Shown here: piece after piece, positions 24,619-33,689 of the stretch
Numbering within the stretch: the first letter of the stretch is position 1
Layout: every line of letters begins with the position of its first letter
Assembly (NCBI RefSeq): GCF_001463765.1
Contig: NZ_BBWK01000073.1
Location: 1-50,791 of the forward strand
DNA: 50,791 bases
Reading direction: 5' to 3'
Source: Aureimonas sp. AU4
GTDB taxonomy: Bacteria; Pseudomonadota; Alphaproteobacteria; Rhizobiales; Rhizobiaceae
The notes under the pieces: generated by a model
What the model was told of the DNA's origin: nothing
Seen by the model: the letters and a program-made list of their open reading frames with translations, nothing else
Databases searched by the model: none
Translations under genes and position numbers: made by a program

Positions 24619-25656
24619 TTGCTGAAGACCACGCTCGCCGCGCTCGCGCTCGGCACCGCCCTGGCCGCCACCTCCGCGATGGCCCAGAACGCCCAGCCGA
24701 TCCAGATCGCCGGCTCCTCGACCGTTCTGCCCTACGCCCAGATCGTGGCCGAGAACTTCGGCGAAGTGTATCCCGACTATCCTACCCCGGTTGTGGAGTC
24801 GGGCGGCACGGGCGCCGGCCTCAAGCAGTTCTGCTCGGGCGTCGGCCCGGACACGATCGACGTCGCGAACGCCTCGCGCCCGATCAGCGCCTCCGAGAAG
24901 AAGACCTGCATGGACAACGGCGTGACCGACATCCAGGAGGTCAAGTTCGGCTATGACGGCATCGTCTTCGCCACCGCCGCCGGCGGCTCGGACTGGAAGC
25001 TGACGCCGACCGACGTCTTCAAGGCGCTCGGCGCCAAGATGGTCGTGGACGGCAAGCTCGTCGACAATCCGAACAAGACCTGGAAGTCGGTCAACGACTC
25101 GCTGCCCGACTGGAACATCGCCGCCTATATCCCGGGCTCGAAGCACGGCACGCGCGAGGTCTTCGAGACCAAGCTGATCGAGGCCGGCTGCAAGGCCACC
25201 GGCACGCTCGACGCCCTGAAGGCTTCCGGCATGGACGAGAAGGCCGCGGGCGCCGCCTGCCTCCAGGTCCGCAAGGACGGCGCGGCGGTCGACATCGACG
25301 GCGACTACACCGAGACGCTGGCCCGCATCGACGCCAACAAGCAGGGCGTGGGCGTGTTCGGCCTGGCCTTCTACGAGCAGAACCAGGACAAGCTGAAGGT
25401 CGCGACGGTCAACGACATCGTGCCCTCGGTCGAGACCATCTCCACCGGCAAGTACCCCGTGTCGCGCCCGCTCTTCTTCTACGTGAAGAAAGCGCATATC
25501 GGCGTGGTGCCGGGCCTCAAGGAATATGCGGACTTCTTCCTGTCCGAGCAGATGATCGGCCCCGACAGCCCGCTCGCCACCTACGGCCTCGTGCCCGCCC
25601 CCGACGCCGAGCGCGAGACCTATCGCGCCGACTTCGACGCCGGCAAGACCATGTGA
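24619..25656 (+). CDS. pstS: Phosphate ABC transporter substrate-binding protein PstS
   Basis: A 345-residue periplasmic phosphate-binding protein with a signal peptide (LKTTLAALALGTALAATSAM, cleavage after AMA). Phosphate-contacting motifs: AGSSTVLPYAQIVAENF (about 31-47), ESGGTGAGLKQFCSGVG, DVANASRPIS, and PGSKHGTREVFETK. Two Cys pairs could form disulfides. The start is TTG 24619, preceded by GGAGAG; the nearest ATG (24603) is in another frame. Long hairpins separate it from pstC. Confidence 0.95.
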   Translation: MLKTTLAALALGTALAATSAMAQNAQPIQIAGSSTVLPYAQIVAENFGEVYPDYPTPVVESGGTGAGLKQFCSGVGPDTIDVANASRPISASEKKTCMDNGVTDIQEVKFGYDGIVFATAAGGSDWKLTPTDVFKALGAKMVVDGKLVDNPNKTWKSVNDSLPDWNIAAYIPGSKHGTREVFETKLIEAGCKATGTLDALKASGMDEKAAGAACLQVRKDGAAVDIDGDYTETLARIDANKQGVGVFGLAFYEQNQDKLKVATVNDIVPSVETISTGKYPVSRPLFFYVKKAHIGVVPGLKEYADFFLSEQMIGPDSPLATYGLVPAPDAERETYRADFDAGKTM

Positions 25657-25735
25657 TGCCGAAGGGTCTCGCCGGGCTCCGCGCCCGGCGGGATCCGCCG
25701 TCTTCGGCACGGGGCGCGCCCGCTGCGCCCCGTGC
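25657..25735 (+). promoter_or_regulatory. Two strong hairpins between pstS and pstC
   Basis: Hairpin 1: outer arms TGCCGAAG (25657-25664) and CTTCGGCA (25702-25709) enclose an inner stem CGCCGGGC (25670-25677)/GCCCGGCG (25683-25690). Hairpin 2: GCACGGGGCGC (25707-25717) with GCGCCCCGTGC (25725-25735), 11 pairs, 7-base loop. The two share bases 25707-25709, so they may compete. No T run follows. They likely stabilise or attenuate the mRNA so that PstS is made in excess of the membrane parts. Confidence 0.65.
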
Positions 25736-25791
25736 CGCTCCATCGTTTCCCTTGAGGGCGGCTCGGCCGCTTCCTATAGCCGGGAGCCAAC

Positions 25792-27276
25792 ATGTCGTCC
25801 TTAGCGATCCTCGTGGTCTCGCTTCTGATCGCGCTCGGGGGTGCCTTCCTGGGCGCGCGCCGCAGCGCGGCGCTGCGACCGGGACCCGGCGAGAAGCTGC
25901 ATTCGCGCCCCGTCTACCACGGGGCCTTTGTCTTCGTGTGGTCGGCTCTTCCGGCGCTGGTCGTGCTGATCGCGGCCTCGGTGGCCGGGCCGATCATCGC
26001 GGAAGGTCCGGTCCGCCAGGCGGTCGAGGACAGCGCGCCGGGCGGCGCGGTGCCGCCGAGCGTCCGCGCCCAGCTCATCGATGCCCTGGCCTCCGGCATG
26101 CGCGTCCTGCCGGCCGACGAGTTCGCGAGCGTCGACGGCCTGCCGCTCAATGAGGTCGTGCCGCTTCTCCAGCGCCGGGGCGTCGCCATCGCCACCGCGA
26201 CCGATGACGCGATGGTGCGCCCGGCCGCCGCCAAGGTGCGCATCGAGAACACGGTGCAGACCGGCAAGGCGATCCTCACGATCCTCGCCGCGCTGGCCGG
26301 CGCGGCCCTCGGCCTCAAGCGCATCGCGCCGCGCCTTCGCGCCCGCAACCAAGTCGAGATCGTGGTCCGCGCGATCCTGATCCTCTGCTCCATGATCGCG
26401 ATCGTCACGACCATCGGCATCATCCTGTCGATGCTGTCGGAGACGATCGAGTTCTTCCACCGCGTCGAGCCGTCGAGCTTCTTCTTCGGCACGGTCTGGG
26501 ACCCGCGCTTCGCCGCCGCCGGTTCCACGGGCGAGGCGGGCCAGTTCGGCCTCATCCCGCTTCTGGCCGGCACGCTCTACATCGCCTTCGTCGCCATGCT
26601 CTTCGCCGTGCCCGTCGGCCTGTTCGCGGCGATCTACATGGCCGAATACGCCAAGCCGCGCACCCGCTCGGTGGTGAAGCCGCTCCTCGAGGTGCTCGCT
26701 GGCATCCCGACCATCGTCTACGGCTTCTTCGCGCTCGTGACGGTCGGTCCCTTCCTTCGCGACGTCTCGGCCCAGATCAACGGCCTCGTCACGGGTGACT
26801 ACACCAACTTCATCCAGGCCCAGTCGATCCTGACGGCGGGGCTCGTGATGGGCATCATGCTGATCCCCTTCGTGTCGTCGCTGTCCGACGACATCATCAC
26901 CGCCGTGCCGCGATCCCTGCGCGACGGCTCGCTGGGCCTCGGCGCCACGCGCTCCGAGACCATCAAGCGCGTCGTCCTGCCGGCGGCCCTGCCGGGCATC
27001 GTCTCGGCGCTGCTTCTGACCGCCTCGCGCGCCATCGGCGAGACCATGATCGTGGTCCTGGCGGCGGGCGTCGCCGCCCGCCTGACGCTCAACCCCTTCG
27101 AGGCGATGACCACCGTCACGGTAAAGATCGTCAACCAGCTGACGGGCGACCTCGAGTTCAACTCGCCCCAGACGCTGGTGGCCTTCGCCCTCGGCATCAC
27201 CCTCTTCGTGATCACGCTCGGGCTCAACATCATCGCCCTCAGCATCGTTCGCAAATACCGGGAGCAGTACGAATGA
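25792..27276 (+). CDS. pstC: Phosphate ABC transporter permease PstC
   Basis: A 494-residue inner-membrane permease. The N-terminal third holds two extra hydrophobic helices (about 1-18 and 42-66) and a soluble stretch (about 67-145), an extension found in alphaproteobacterial PstC. The core has about six helices with ETIEFFHRVEPSSFFFGTVWDPRF before the BPD-type domain and the EAA-like loop LRDGSLGLGATRSETIKRVVLPAALPGIVSALLL that docks PstB. It overlaps pstA by ATGA (27273-27276). Confidence 0.93.
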   Translation: MSSLAILVVSLLIALGGAFLGARRSAALRPGPGEKLHSRPVYHGAFVFVWSALPALVVLIAASVAGPIIAEGPVRQAVEDSAPGGAVPPSVRAQLIDALASGMRVLPADEFASVDGLPLNEVVPLLQRRGVAIATATDDAMVRPAAAKVRIENTVQTGKAILTILAALAGAALGLKRIAPRLRARNQVEIVVRAILILCSMIAIVTTIGIILSMLSETIEFFHRVEPSSFFFGTVWDPRFAAAGSTGEAGQFGLIPLLAGTLYIAFVAMLFAVPVGLFAAIYMAEYAKPRTRSVVKPLLEVLAGIPTIVYGFFALVTVGPFLRDVSAQINGLVTGDYTNFIQAQSILTAGLVMGIMLIPFVSSLSDDIITAVPRSLRDGSLGLGATRSETIKRVVLPAALPGIVSALLLTASRAIGETMIVVLAAGVAARLTLNPFEAMTTVTVKIVNQLTGDLEFNSPQTLVAFALGITLFVITLGLNIIALSIVRKYREQYE

Positions 27277-28601
27277 GCGACGCGACCTTTCCCGACGCGC
27301 CGGTCGCGGCCGCGCCCGGCCGTTCCGCCGCGCGCCGCGACATCGGCCTGAAGCGCCGCTACGCCGCGGAGCGCCGCTTCCGGCTCTATGGCCTCTCCGC
27401 GATCCTGATCGGCCTCGTGTTCCTGGCGATCCTCCTGTGGACCGTCGTCGGCCAGGGCTACACGGCCTTCTGGCAGACCGAGATCCGCCTTCCGATCACC
27501 TTCTCGCAGAGCGTGATCGACCCGAAGAAGACGGGCGGCAAGGATCTGGCCGCGCTGCGCATCGCCAACTATCCCAAGCTCGCCCAGGACGCGATCGCCC
27601 AGAAGCTCGGGATCGACCCCAAGAACCGCACGCAGATGCGCGCGGCGAGCGATCTCGTCTCGCAAGGGGTGCGCACGCAGCTCGCCGGGATCGTCCTGGA
27701 CGACGTGACCACGATCGGCACGACGCAGGAGATCTGGATCCCCGCCAACTCCACCGTCGACTCGGCGGTGAAGGGCCAGTTCGACCTGTCGATCCCCGAG
27801 GAGCGGCGTCCGATCAAGGACCAGCAGCTCCAGTGGATCCGCCAGCTCGAGGCATCGGGCGACCTGCAGCAGCGCTTCAACACGGGCCTCTTCACCTTCG
27901 GCGCGTCGAGCCGGGCGGAGACGGCGGGCCTGGGCGTCGCCATCGTCGGCTCGCTCTACATGATGGGCATCGTGCTCGTTCTGGCGCTGCCGATCGGCGT
28001 CGCGGCCTCGATCTACCTCGAGGAGTTCGCACCCAAGAACCGGTTCACCGACCTGATCGAGGTGAACATCAACAACCTCGCGGCCGTGCCGTCGATCGTC
28101 TACGGCCTGCTGGGCCTTGCGGTCTTCATCAACTGGTTCGGGCTGCCGCGCTCGGCGGCTCTCGTCGGCGGCCTCGTGCTCACGCTGATGACGCTGCCCA
28201 CCATCATCATCGCGACGCGCGCCGCGCTGAAGGCCGTGCCGCCCTCGATCCGGGCCGCGGCGCTGGGCCTTGGCGCCTCCAAGACGCAGATGGTGTTCCA
28301 CCACGTCCTGCCGCTCGCCATGCCGGGCATCCTGACCGGCACGATCATCGGCCTCGCCCACGCGCTCGGCGAGACGGCGCCGCTGCTCCTCATCGGCATG
28401 GTGGCCTTCGTCGCCGACTATCCGCCGAGCCCGCTCGCCCCCTCCACGGCTCTGCCGGTCCAGATCTACATGTGGGCCAACGAGGCGGAGCGGGCCTTCG
28501 TGGAGCGCACGTCGGGCGCTATCATCGTCCTTCTGCTCTTCCTGGCCGTGATGAACATCGCGGCGATCCTTCTTCGCCGCAAGTTCGAACGCCGCTGGTA
28601 G
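27273..28601 (+). CDS. pstA: Phosphate ABC transporter permease PstA with soluble insertion
   Basis: A 442-residue permease. After the first helix (about 41-60) comes a soluble insertion of about 130 residues (about 65-205, [19 protein letters not shown] onward), the DUF3333-type region of alphaproteobacterial PstA, absent from the shorter enterobacterial protein. The transport core follows with five or six helices and the PstB-docking loop [32 protein letters not shown]. It pairs with PstC to form the channel and is coupled to it by a 4-base overlap; pstB starts 10 bases on with TAGGAG as ribosome binding site. Confidence 0.93.
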   Translation: MSDATFPDAPVAAAPGRSAARRDIGLKRRYAAERRFRLYGLSAILIGLVFLAILLWTVVGQGYTAFWQTEIRLPITFSQSVIDPKKTGGKDLAALRIANYPKLAQDAIAQKLGIDPKNRTQMRAASDLVSQGVRTQLAGIVLDDVTTIGTTQEIWIPANSTVDSAVKGQFDLSIPEERRPIKDQQLQWIRQLEASGDLQQRFNTGLFTFGASSRAETAGLGVAIVGSLYMMGIVLVLALPIGVAASIYLEEFAPKNRFTDLIEVNINNLAAVPSIVYGLLGLAVFINWFGLPRSAALVGGLVLTLMTLPTIIIATRAALKAVPPSIRAAALGLGASKTQMVFHHVLPLAMPGILTGTIIGLAHALGETAPLLLIGMVAFVADYPPSPLAPSTALPVQIYMWANEAERAFVERTSGAIIVLLLFLAVMNIAAILLRRKFERRW

Positions 28602-28611
28602 GAGCCCACCC

Positions 28612-29424
28612 ATGATGGAACACATGTCCTTGACCGCAGCCAAGCCCACGCAAGCGCCCGCAGCCTTCGCCTCCAAGATGCGGGGCGAGAAGGTCTCGGT
28701 CTTCTACAACGCCAAGCAGGCGCTCTTCGACGTCGACCTCGACATTCCCGAGCGCCAGGTCACCGCGCTGATCGGGCCGTCGGGCTGCGGCAAGTCCACC
28801 TTCCTGCGCACGCTCAACCGCATGAACGACACGGTCGAGGGCGCCCGTGTCCAGGGCAACATCACGCTCGACGGCGAGAACATTTACGATCCCTCGATCG
28901 ACGTTGTGGAACTGCGCGCCCGCGTCGGCATGGTGTTCCAGAAGCCCAACCCCTTCCCGAAGTCGATCTACGAGAACGTCTCCTACGGACCGCGCATCCA
29001 CGGGCTCGCGCGCTCCAAGACCGATCTCGACGAGATCGTCGTCTCGAGCCTGCGTCGCGCCGGCCTGTTCGAGGAGGTCAAGGACCGCCTCCACGAGGCG
29101 GGTACGGGCCTGTCGGGCGGCCAGCAGCAGCGCCTGTGCATCGCGCGCGCCATCGCGGTCAGCCCCGAGGTCATCCTCATGGACGAGCCCTGCTCGGCGC
29201 TCGACCCGATCGCCACCGCGACCGTCGAGGAGCTGATCGACGAGCTGAAGCAGAACTACACGATCGTGATCGTGACCCACTCCATGCAGCAGGCCGCGCG
29301 CGTTTCGCAGCGCACCGCCATGTTCCACTTAGGCAAGATCGTCGAGGTCGGTCCGACCGAGAAGATGTTCCAGAACCCCGACGACAAGCGCACCCAGGAC
29401 TACATCACCGGCCGCTTCGGCTGA
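28612..29424 (+). CDS. pstB: Phosphate ABC transporter ATP-binding protein PstB
   Basis: A 270-residue ATPase of the PstB subfamily: Walker [10 protein letters not shown] (55-63), [15 protein letters not shown], the PstB-specific [22 protein letters not shown], signature [17 protein letters not shown] (about 166-182), Walker [14 protein letters not shown] (about 187-199), and the H-loop [12 protein letters not shown]. It powers phosphate uptake by PstCA and helps signal phosphate status to PhoR through PhoU. Start ATG 28612; ATG 28615 and ATG 28624 are in-frame alternatives. Confidence 0.96.
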   Translation: MMEHMSLTAAKPTQAPAAFASKMRGEKVSVFYNAKQALFDVDLDIPERQVTALIGPSGCGKSTFLRTLNRMNDTVEGARVQGNITLDGENIYDPSIDVVELRARVGMVFQKPNPFPKSIYENVSYGPRIHGLARSKTDLDEIVVSSLRRAGLFEEVKDRLHEAGTGLSGGQQQRLCIARAIAVSPEVILMDEPCSALDPIATATVEELIDELKQNYTIVIVTHSMQQAARVSQRTAMFHLGKIVEVGPTEKMFQNPDDKRTQDYITGRFG

Positions 29425-29471
29425 CCCGACACGAGACGGCCGGCACCGCGTCGGCAGGGAGGGCATCCCCC

Positions 29472-30200
29472 ATGGAACACCACATCGTTTCCTCCTACGA
29501 CCAGGAGCTGAAGTTCATCCTGCGCCGCATCTCCGAGATGGGCGGACAGGCCGAACGCATGGTCGAGCAGTCGGTCGCGGCCCTGATCCGCTCCGACTGG
29601 GGCCTGGCGCAGGCGGTGGTCGCCGACGACGTCCTGCTCGACGCCGCGCAGCGCGAGCTCGACGAGCGCGCCATCATGACCATCGCCAAGCGCCAGCCGA
29701 TGGCCCAGGACCTGCGCGAGATCGTCGGCGCGATCCGCATCTCCAACGACCTCGAGCGGATCGGCGATCTCGGCAAGAACATCGCCAAGCGCGTGATCGC
29801 GGTCCACGAGCACTCCCAGCCGGTGCAGCTCGTGCGCGGCATCGAGCACCTGTCGGAACTGGCGCTCGGCCAGCTCAAGGACGTGCTCGACGCCTATGCG
29901 ACGCGCGACCACGTGCGCGCCGAGGCGATCCGCTCGGCCGACGAGGAGATCGACGCGATGTACACGTCGATCTTCCGCGAGCTCCTGACCTACATGATGG
30001 AGGACCCGCGCAACATCACCGCCTGCACGCATCTCCTGTTCTCGGCCAAGAACATCGAGCGCATCGGCGACCACGCGACCAACATTGCCGAGACGATCTA
30101 CTACATCAAGACCGGCAACCAGATGGAGGCCGACCGACCCAAGGGCGACCAGACGACGTCGATCTCGGACGCCACGGTCGCCGGTTCCCAGTCGGCCTGA
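29472..30200 (+). CDS. phoU: Phosphate signalling protein PhoU
   Basis: A 242-residue, all-helical protein with the two PhoU repeats: SYDQELKFILRRISEMGGQAERMVEQSVAAL (first) with ISNDLERIGDLGKNIAKR, and a second set ending LLFSAKNIERIGDHATNIAETIYY, whose E/D-rich motifs bind metal clusters. PhoU links PstSCAB to PhoR and holds the kinase off in high phosphate. ATG 29472 is preceded by AGGGAGG. It lies 47 bases after pstB and 8 bases before phoB. Confidence 0.95.
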   Translation: MEHHIVSSYDQELKFILRRISEMGGQAERMVEQSVAALIRSDWGLAQAVVADDVLLDAAQRELDERAIMTIAKRQPMAQDLREIVGAIRISNDLERIGDLGKNIAKRVIAVHEHSQPVQLVRGIEHLSELALGQLKDVLDAYATRDHVRAEAIRSADEEIDAMYTSIFRELLTYMMEDPRNITACTHLLFSAKNIERIGDHATNIAETIYYIKTGNQMEADRPKGDQTTSISDATVAGSQSA

Positions 30201-30208
30201 GGATTGAG

Positions 30209-30946
30209 ATGAGCGCACGTATCGCCGTGGTCGAGGACGAGGAGGCCCTGTCGGTCCTCCTGCGCTACAACCTCGAATCGGAGGGCTACCGCGTCGACAC
30301 GATCGAACGCGGCGACGAGGCGGACCTGCGCCTCAAGGAGGAGGTGCCCGACCTCCTGATCCTCGACTGGATGCTTCCTGGCCTGTCGGGCGTCGAGCTC
30401 TGCCGTCGCCTGCGCACCCGCCCCGAGACCGAGCGCCTGCCGATCATCATGCTGACGGCGCGCGGCGAGGAGTCCGAGCGCGTCCGGGGCCTGTCGGTAG
30501 GGGCGGACGACTACGTCGTGAAGCCCTTCTCGACGCCTGAGCTGATGGCCCGGGTGCGGGCGATGCTGCGCCGGGTGAAGCCCGAGCGCATCTCCTCGCA
30601 GCTGGTCGCCGGCGACATCGACCTCGACCGCGAGACGCACCGCGTGCGCCGCGCGGGCCGCGAGGTGCGCCTCGGCCCGACGGAGTTCAAGCTCCTGGAG
30701 TTCCTGCTCCAGTCGCCGGGCCGCGTCTTCTCGCGCGAGCAGCTTCTCGACGGCGTCTGGGGCCGCGACATCTACGTCGACGAGCGCACCGTGGACGTCC
30801 ATGTCGGGCGCCTGCGCAAGGCCATCAACCGGGGTCGGCAGCGCGATCCGATCCGCACCGTGCGCGGCGCGGGCTACGCGCTCGACGAGACCTTCTCGGC
30901 CGCCCGCGCGCCCGCCCCGCGCAGCCCCGTGCCCGCCGCTCCCTGA
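30209..30946 (+). CDS. phoB: Phosphate regulon response regulator PhoB
   Basis: A 245-residue OmpR-class regulator. Receiver domain: acidic pair D10/E11, phosphorylation site D53 in LLILDWMLPGLSGVELC, MLTARGEE and VVKPFSTPEL. C-terminal winged helix (about 130-230): RVRRAGREVRLGPTEFKLLEFL, SREQLLDGVWG and VDVHVGRLRKAIN. It binds the Pho boxes at 24488 and, by prediction, 47391. A short Pro/Ala tail follows. The cluster order phoR-pstSCAB-phoU-phoB supports PhoB rather than another OmpR-type regulator. Confidence 0.95.
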   Translation: MSARIAVVEDEEALSVLLRYNLESEGYRVDTIERGDEADLRLKEEVPDLLILDWMLPGLSGVELCRRLRTRPETERLPIIMLTARGEESERVRGLSVGADDYVVKPFSTPELMARVRAMLRRVKPERISSQLVAGDIDLDRETHRVRRAGREVRLGPTEFKLLEFLLQSPGRVFSREQLLDGVWGRDIYVDERTVDVHVGRLRKAINRGRQRDPIRTVRGAGYALDETFSAARAPAPRSPVPAAP

Positions 30947-30969
30947 CGGGCGGCGCCGATTGCGGCTAT

Positions 30970-30986
30970 CGCGGCGCTGCGCCGCG
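30970..30986 (+). terminator. GC-rich hairpin after phoB
   Basis: CGCGGCG (30970-30976) and CGCCGCG (30980-30986) form a 7-bp stem with loop CTG, 23 bases after the phoB stop. No T run follows, so it may be a weak terminator or an RNA 3'-end stabiliser. Confidence 0.4.
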
Positions 30987-31102
30987 TGCTCCAAGGCGGA
31001 AGCCGGCGATGGAGCCGCCCGATCCCGATTCGGACCGCGACCGGGAACCCGCGGCCCCGCCGCCCGCTTCAGACCGTGACCGCGACGATTCAAGGACCTA
31101 CC

Positions 31103-31351
31103 ATGCTGACCGAAGCCCAGACCGAGGAGATCTCGGAGAAGATCGCCAACCTGTTCCAGGGCATGGACCTGGAGGACGTCGCCAGCATCCTGAAGATCCA
31201 GGTCGCCATGCTGGTCACGCAGGGCAGCGACGACGCCGACGGCGCGATCGAGTTCCTCGACGAGATCTACGAGGACGTCGAGCAGATGATCGAGACCTTT
31301 CCCTTCGGCGAGGAGGACGAGGACGGCAAGCCGGCGCCCGTCGGCAACTGA
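31103..31351 (+). CDS. Small acidic protein of unknown function
   Basis: An 82-residue, strongly acidic protein (MLTEAQTEEISEKIANLFQG at the start; two helices; a C-terminal run FGEEDEDGKPAPVGN). I do not recognise a family. It has no signal peptide, membrane span or Cys. ATG 31103 follows CAAGGAC, a fair ribosome binding site. It lies 156 bases after phoB, with only a weak hairpin between, so it may belong to the Pho transcript. Codon use matches its neighbours, which supports a real gene. Confidence 0.7.
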   Translation: MLTEAQTEEISEKIANLFQGMDLEDVASILKIQVAMLVTQGSDDADGAIEFLDEIYEDVEQMIETFPFGEEDEDGKPAPVGN

Positions 31352-31370
31352 CCGCGCACGATTTTTTGTG

Positions 31371-31395
31371 GGAACGAGGTTTCCCCGTCCGGGTT
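31371..31395 (+). promoter_or_regulatory. Possible EcfG (general stress sigma factor) promoter
   Basis: GGAAC (31371-31375), a 16-base spacer, then GGTT (31392-31395). The known alphaproteobacterial EcfG consensus is GGAAC-N16/17-cGTT, so all strongly conserved bases are present. It would give a leader of about 30 bases before the ATG at 31432. Confidence 0.5.
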
Positions 31396-31431
31396 GATCT
31401 TGCGACAACCCTGGAACGGAGGACGCCTCCC

Positions 31432-31644
31432 ATGTCCAACATCGAATCCAATATCATCGACCCGCGCGAACCCGCGCCGCCGGACTCGATCGTGCCCCCG
31501 AGAGACCATGTCGGCTCGGACGAGGTGCGTGAGCCCGGTCGCAGCTCTCCTCCCATCGAGCGCGACCCGGAGGAGGGTGGCCGGACGCCGGACGATATCG
31601 AGCGGGCGCTCGACCATACGCCGATCCTGCCTGTTCCGGCCTGA
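31432..31644 (+). CDS. Small Pro- and acid-rich disordered protein
   Basis: A 70-residue ORF starting ATG 31432 with GGAGG at good spacing. It begins MSNIESNIIDPREPAPPDS and ends LDHTPILPVPA. It is rich in Pro, Asp, Glu and Arg, has no Cys and shows no predicted fold. No family is recognised. The EcfG-like promoter just upstream suggests general-stress expression, as for many small disordered proteins in this order. It lies between the 82-residue acidic gene and the O-antigen-ligase-like gene. Confidence 0.6.
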   Translation: MSNIESNIIDPREPAPPDSIVPPRDHVGSDEVREPGRSSPPIERDPEEGGRTPDDIERALDHTPILPVPA

Positions 31645-31740
31645 CGGCGGCACCCCTGCCGTCGCGCCTTAACCGGTCGGCAGCCTTCCGGCCCTAGACT
31701 TCCCGCGCGGTAGCCTGCCGGCATCGCGCGGGAGAGTTCC

Positions 31741-33051
31741 ATGACGACACTTGCGCCCGAGCGCCGTCTCGCCCCCCACGCGGTAGACCTCGCCGTCCCC
31801 TTGCGCACCGCGATCGCCGCCCTGGTCCTCTCCTGCCTGCTCGTCAGCTTCCAGCCTTTCGTCGTGACCTTCGAGGCCAAGACGCCGGACGCCGGAAGCC
31901 CGGTTAATCAGCTCGGCTACGGCCTTCTCATGCTGGCGGGCATCCTCTCCCACCTCACCCTGACGCCGCCAGCGCTTCTGCGCCGCATGGCCCATCCGGT
32001 CTGGCTGCTGATGGGCTTCTGGCTCGTCTTCGCCTCGTTCCACTCGCCCTGGCCGGACGTCTCGCTGCGCGCCGTCGCCTTCACGCTCGCAGCCATGATC
32101 GCCGCGACGGCGGTCTTCGTGCTGCCGCCCGACGCCGGCGCCTTCCGCGTGGCGCTCGCGACCGCCGTGCTGGCCGTTCTCGGCCTCAGCTATGCCGGCA
32201 TCGTTCTTCTTCCCTCCGCCGCGATCCATCAGGCCGGCGAGCTCGAATCGATCCATGCGGGCCTGTGGCGCGGCATCTACAGCCACAAGAACGTCGCGGG
32301 TCCCGTGATGGCCTGCCTTTGCTACGCGGGCTTCTACCTGTTCCGCTGCGGCTGGCGCGGGATCGGCGGCGCAATCGCTCTTCTGTCGGCCTTCTTCGTT
32401 CTCGAGACCGGCTCCAAGACGACGCTCGCGCTCCTGCCGGCCGTCGCGCTCCTGGTGCTCGGCGCCCGTCGCATGGGGCGGGTGCCCGCCGTGCTTCTTC
32501 TGGCGCTGGCCCTGTCGGCGATGGCCGCCTTCACGCTCGGCACCGTCCTGTCGCCCGCGCTCTACGCCGTCCAGCAGTGGGTACTGCCCGGCACGACGCT
32601 GACGGGACGCCTCGATCTCTGGCGCTTCGCGCTCCAGGCGCTGGCCGGGCACGAGTGGCTGGGCATGGGCTTCGACAGCTTCTGGACGACGCCGGCGGTG
32701 GCGGCTGCCGAGGTGCCGCTTGGCTCCAGTTGGGATCCCCGGGGCATCGTCAACGCCCATAGCGGCTATCTCGATCTCGTCATCGCCATGGGCTGGCCGG
32801 GCCTCGTGTTCGGCCTCCTTCTGATCGTGGCGCTGCCGCTGCGCGACTTCACGCGCGCACGCGCCGACGACGAGGCGAGGCGGCTCGCCGACCTCTTCCT
32901 GATGGTGCTTGCCTTCACACTTCTCAACGCTTTCGTGGAGTCCTTCCTGTTCGCGCGCAACGCGCCGGTCTGGATGTTGCTGTGGCTTTCGGTGGCGGGA
33001 CTGCGGTTCCTGACCCGGCAGCCGCAGGTTGAATCCTCCATCAGGACATGA
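31741..33051 (+). CDS. O-antigen ligase/polymerase family membrane protein
   Basis: A 436-residue protein with about 10-12 hydrophobic helices and a large loop typical of the Wzy_C (O-antigen ligase) family: RGIYSHKNVAGPVMA before the core, GRLDLWRFALQALAGHEWLGMGFDSFW and NAHSGYLDLVIAMGWPGLVFG after the large periplasmic loop, with the conserved Arg and His residues. Such proteins ligate or polymerise surface glycans (LPS O-antigen or exopolysaccharide; ExoQ is a relative). No glycosyltransferase genes lie nearby, so the substrate is open. It is a single gene, with no terminator seen. Confidence 0.87.
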   Translation: MTTLAPERRLAPHAVDLAVPLRTAIAALVLSCLLVSFQPFVVTFEAKTPDAGSPVNQLGYGLLMLAGILSHLTLTPPALLRRMAHPVWLLMGFWLVFASFHSPWPDVSLRAVAFTLAAMIAATAVFVLPPDAGAFRVALATAVLAVLGLSYAGIVLLPSAAIHQAGELESIHAGLWRGIYSHKNVAGPVMACLCYAGFYLFRCGWRGIGGAIALLSAFFVLETGSKTTLALLPAVALLVLGARRMGRVPAVLLLALALSAMAAFTLGTVLSPALYAVQQWVLPGTTLTGRLDLWRFALQALAGHEWLGMGFDSFWTTPAVAAAEVPLGSSWDPRGIVNAHSGYLDLVIAMGWPGLVFGLLLIVALPLRDFTRARADDEARRLADLFLMVLAFTLLNAFVESFLFARNAPVWMLLWLSVAGLRFLTRQPQVESSIRT

Positions 33052-33284
33052 TCAGCAAGACATATCGTGCTGTATTTGGCCGGATCCATTCGCGAGGGTT
33101 CCGCGGATATCAGGATTGCGTGCCTTTCAACTGCCACAAACGGTTTCGAGCCTCGGGTTTTCCTGCCTTCGGCTTGAACGGGTTCACAACATTACAAATC
33201 AGTCGGGAAGCGTGTGACGGGTTGACAGGCGTCGAAAAAGGTACGCATCGGTTTCCTCTCGCGATCTCGCCGCGCGTATCGTCG

Positions 33285-33294
33285 CATTCGAATG
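33285..33294. promoter_or_regulatory. 10-bp palindrome before the XRE regulator
   Basis: CATTCGAATG is a perfect palindrome 16 bases upstream of the GTG start at 33311, in the comparatively AT-rich 259-base gap 33052-33310. A possible autoregulatory operator; no second copy was noticed. Confidence 0.3.
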
Positions 33295-33310
33295 ACCCCG
33301 GAGTTTTGTC

Positions 33311-33682
33311 GTGAAAGTTGAACGTGATCCGATCGATGTGCATGTCGGAAACCGCCTGCGCATCATCAGAACCGCGCGTCGGCTGTCGCTGGAGGAGTTG
33401 GGGCGCCGCATCGGCGTCACCTATCAGCAGATCCAGAAGTACGAGACCGGGGCCAACCGCGTGAGCGCCTCGACGCTCTACCGGATCTCGCAGGTCTTCG
33501 AGACGACCCCGACCTTCTTCTTCGAGGGGCTCGAGGACAATCGTCCGGAAGAAGAGCCCGCAGCGGCCCGCGAGGCGCTCCAGTCGTCCATCGCGCTCGG
33601 CCGAATCGAGGACCAGGAGGTCCGCCGCCGTCTGCGCATGCTGATCGAGGCGCTCGATCCCGGTCTCCACCGCGAGGGATGA
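33311..33682 (+). CDS. XRE-family helix-turn-helix regulator (PraR-like N-terminus)
   Basis: A 123-residue regulator. Residues 7-75 form a Cro/CI-type HTH: DPIDVHVGNRLRIIRTARRL, then LEELGRRIGVTYQQIQKYETGANRVSASTLYRISQVF and the FFFEGLE end. This resembles the rhizobial PraR/SinR-like group, which controls biofilm and attachment. The C-terminal 40 residues are charged and helical. The start is GTG 33311. It is preceded by a palindrome and followed by a hairpin shared with the convergent amidohydrolase. Confidence 0.88.
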   Translation: MKVERDPIDVHVGNRLRIIRTARRLSLEELGRRIGVTYQQIQKYETGANRVSASTLYRISQVFETTPTFFFEGLEDNRPEEEPAAAREALQSSIALGRIEDQEVRRRLRMLIEALDPGLHREG

Positions 33683-33689
33683 AACCGAT

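Noticed and set aside
33222-33248. TTGACA before the XRE regulator as a sigma-70 promoter
   Set aside because: The only -10-like sequence (TACGCA) is 14 bases away, and nothing suitable lies at 16-18 bases.
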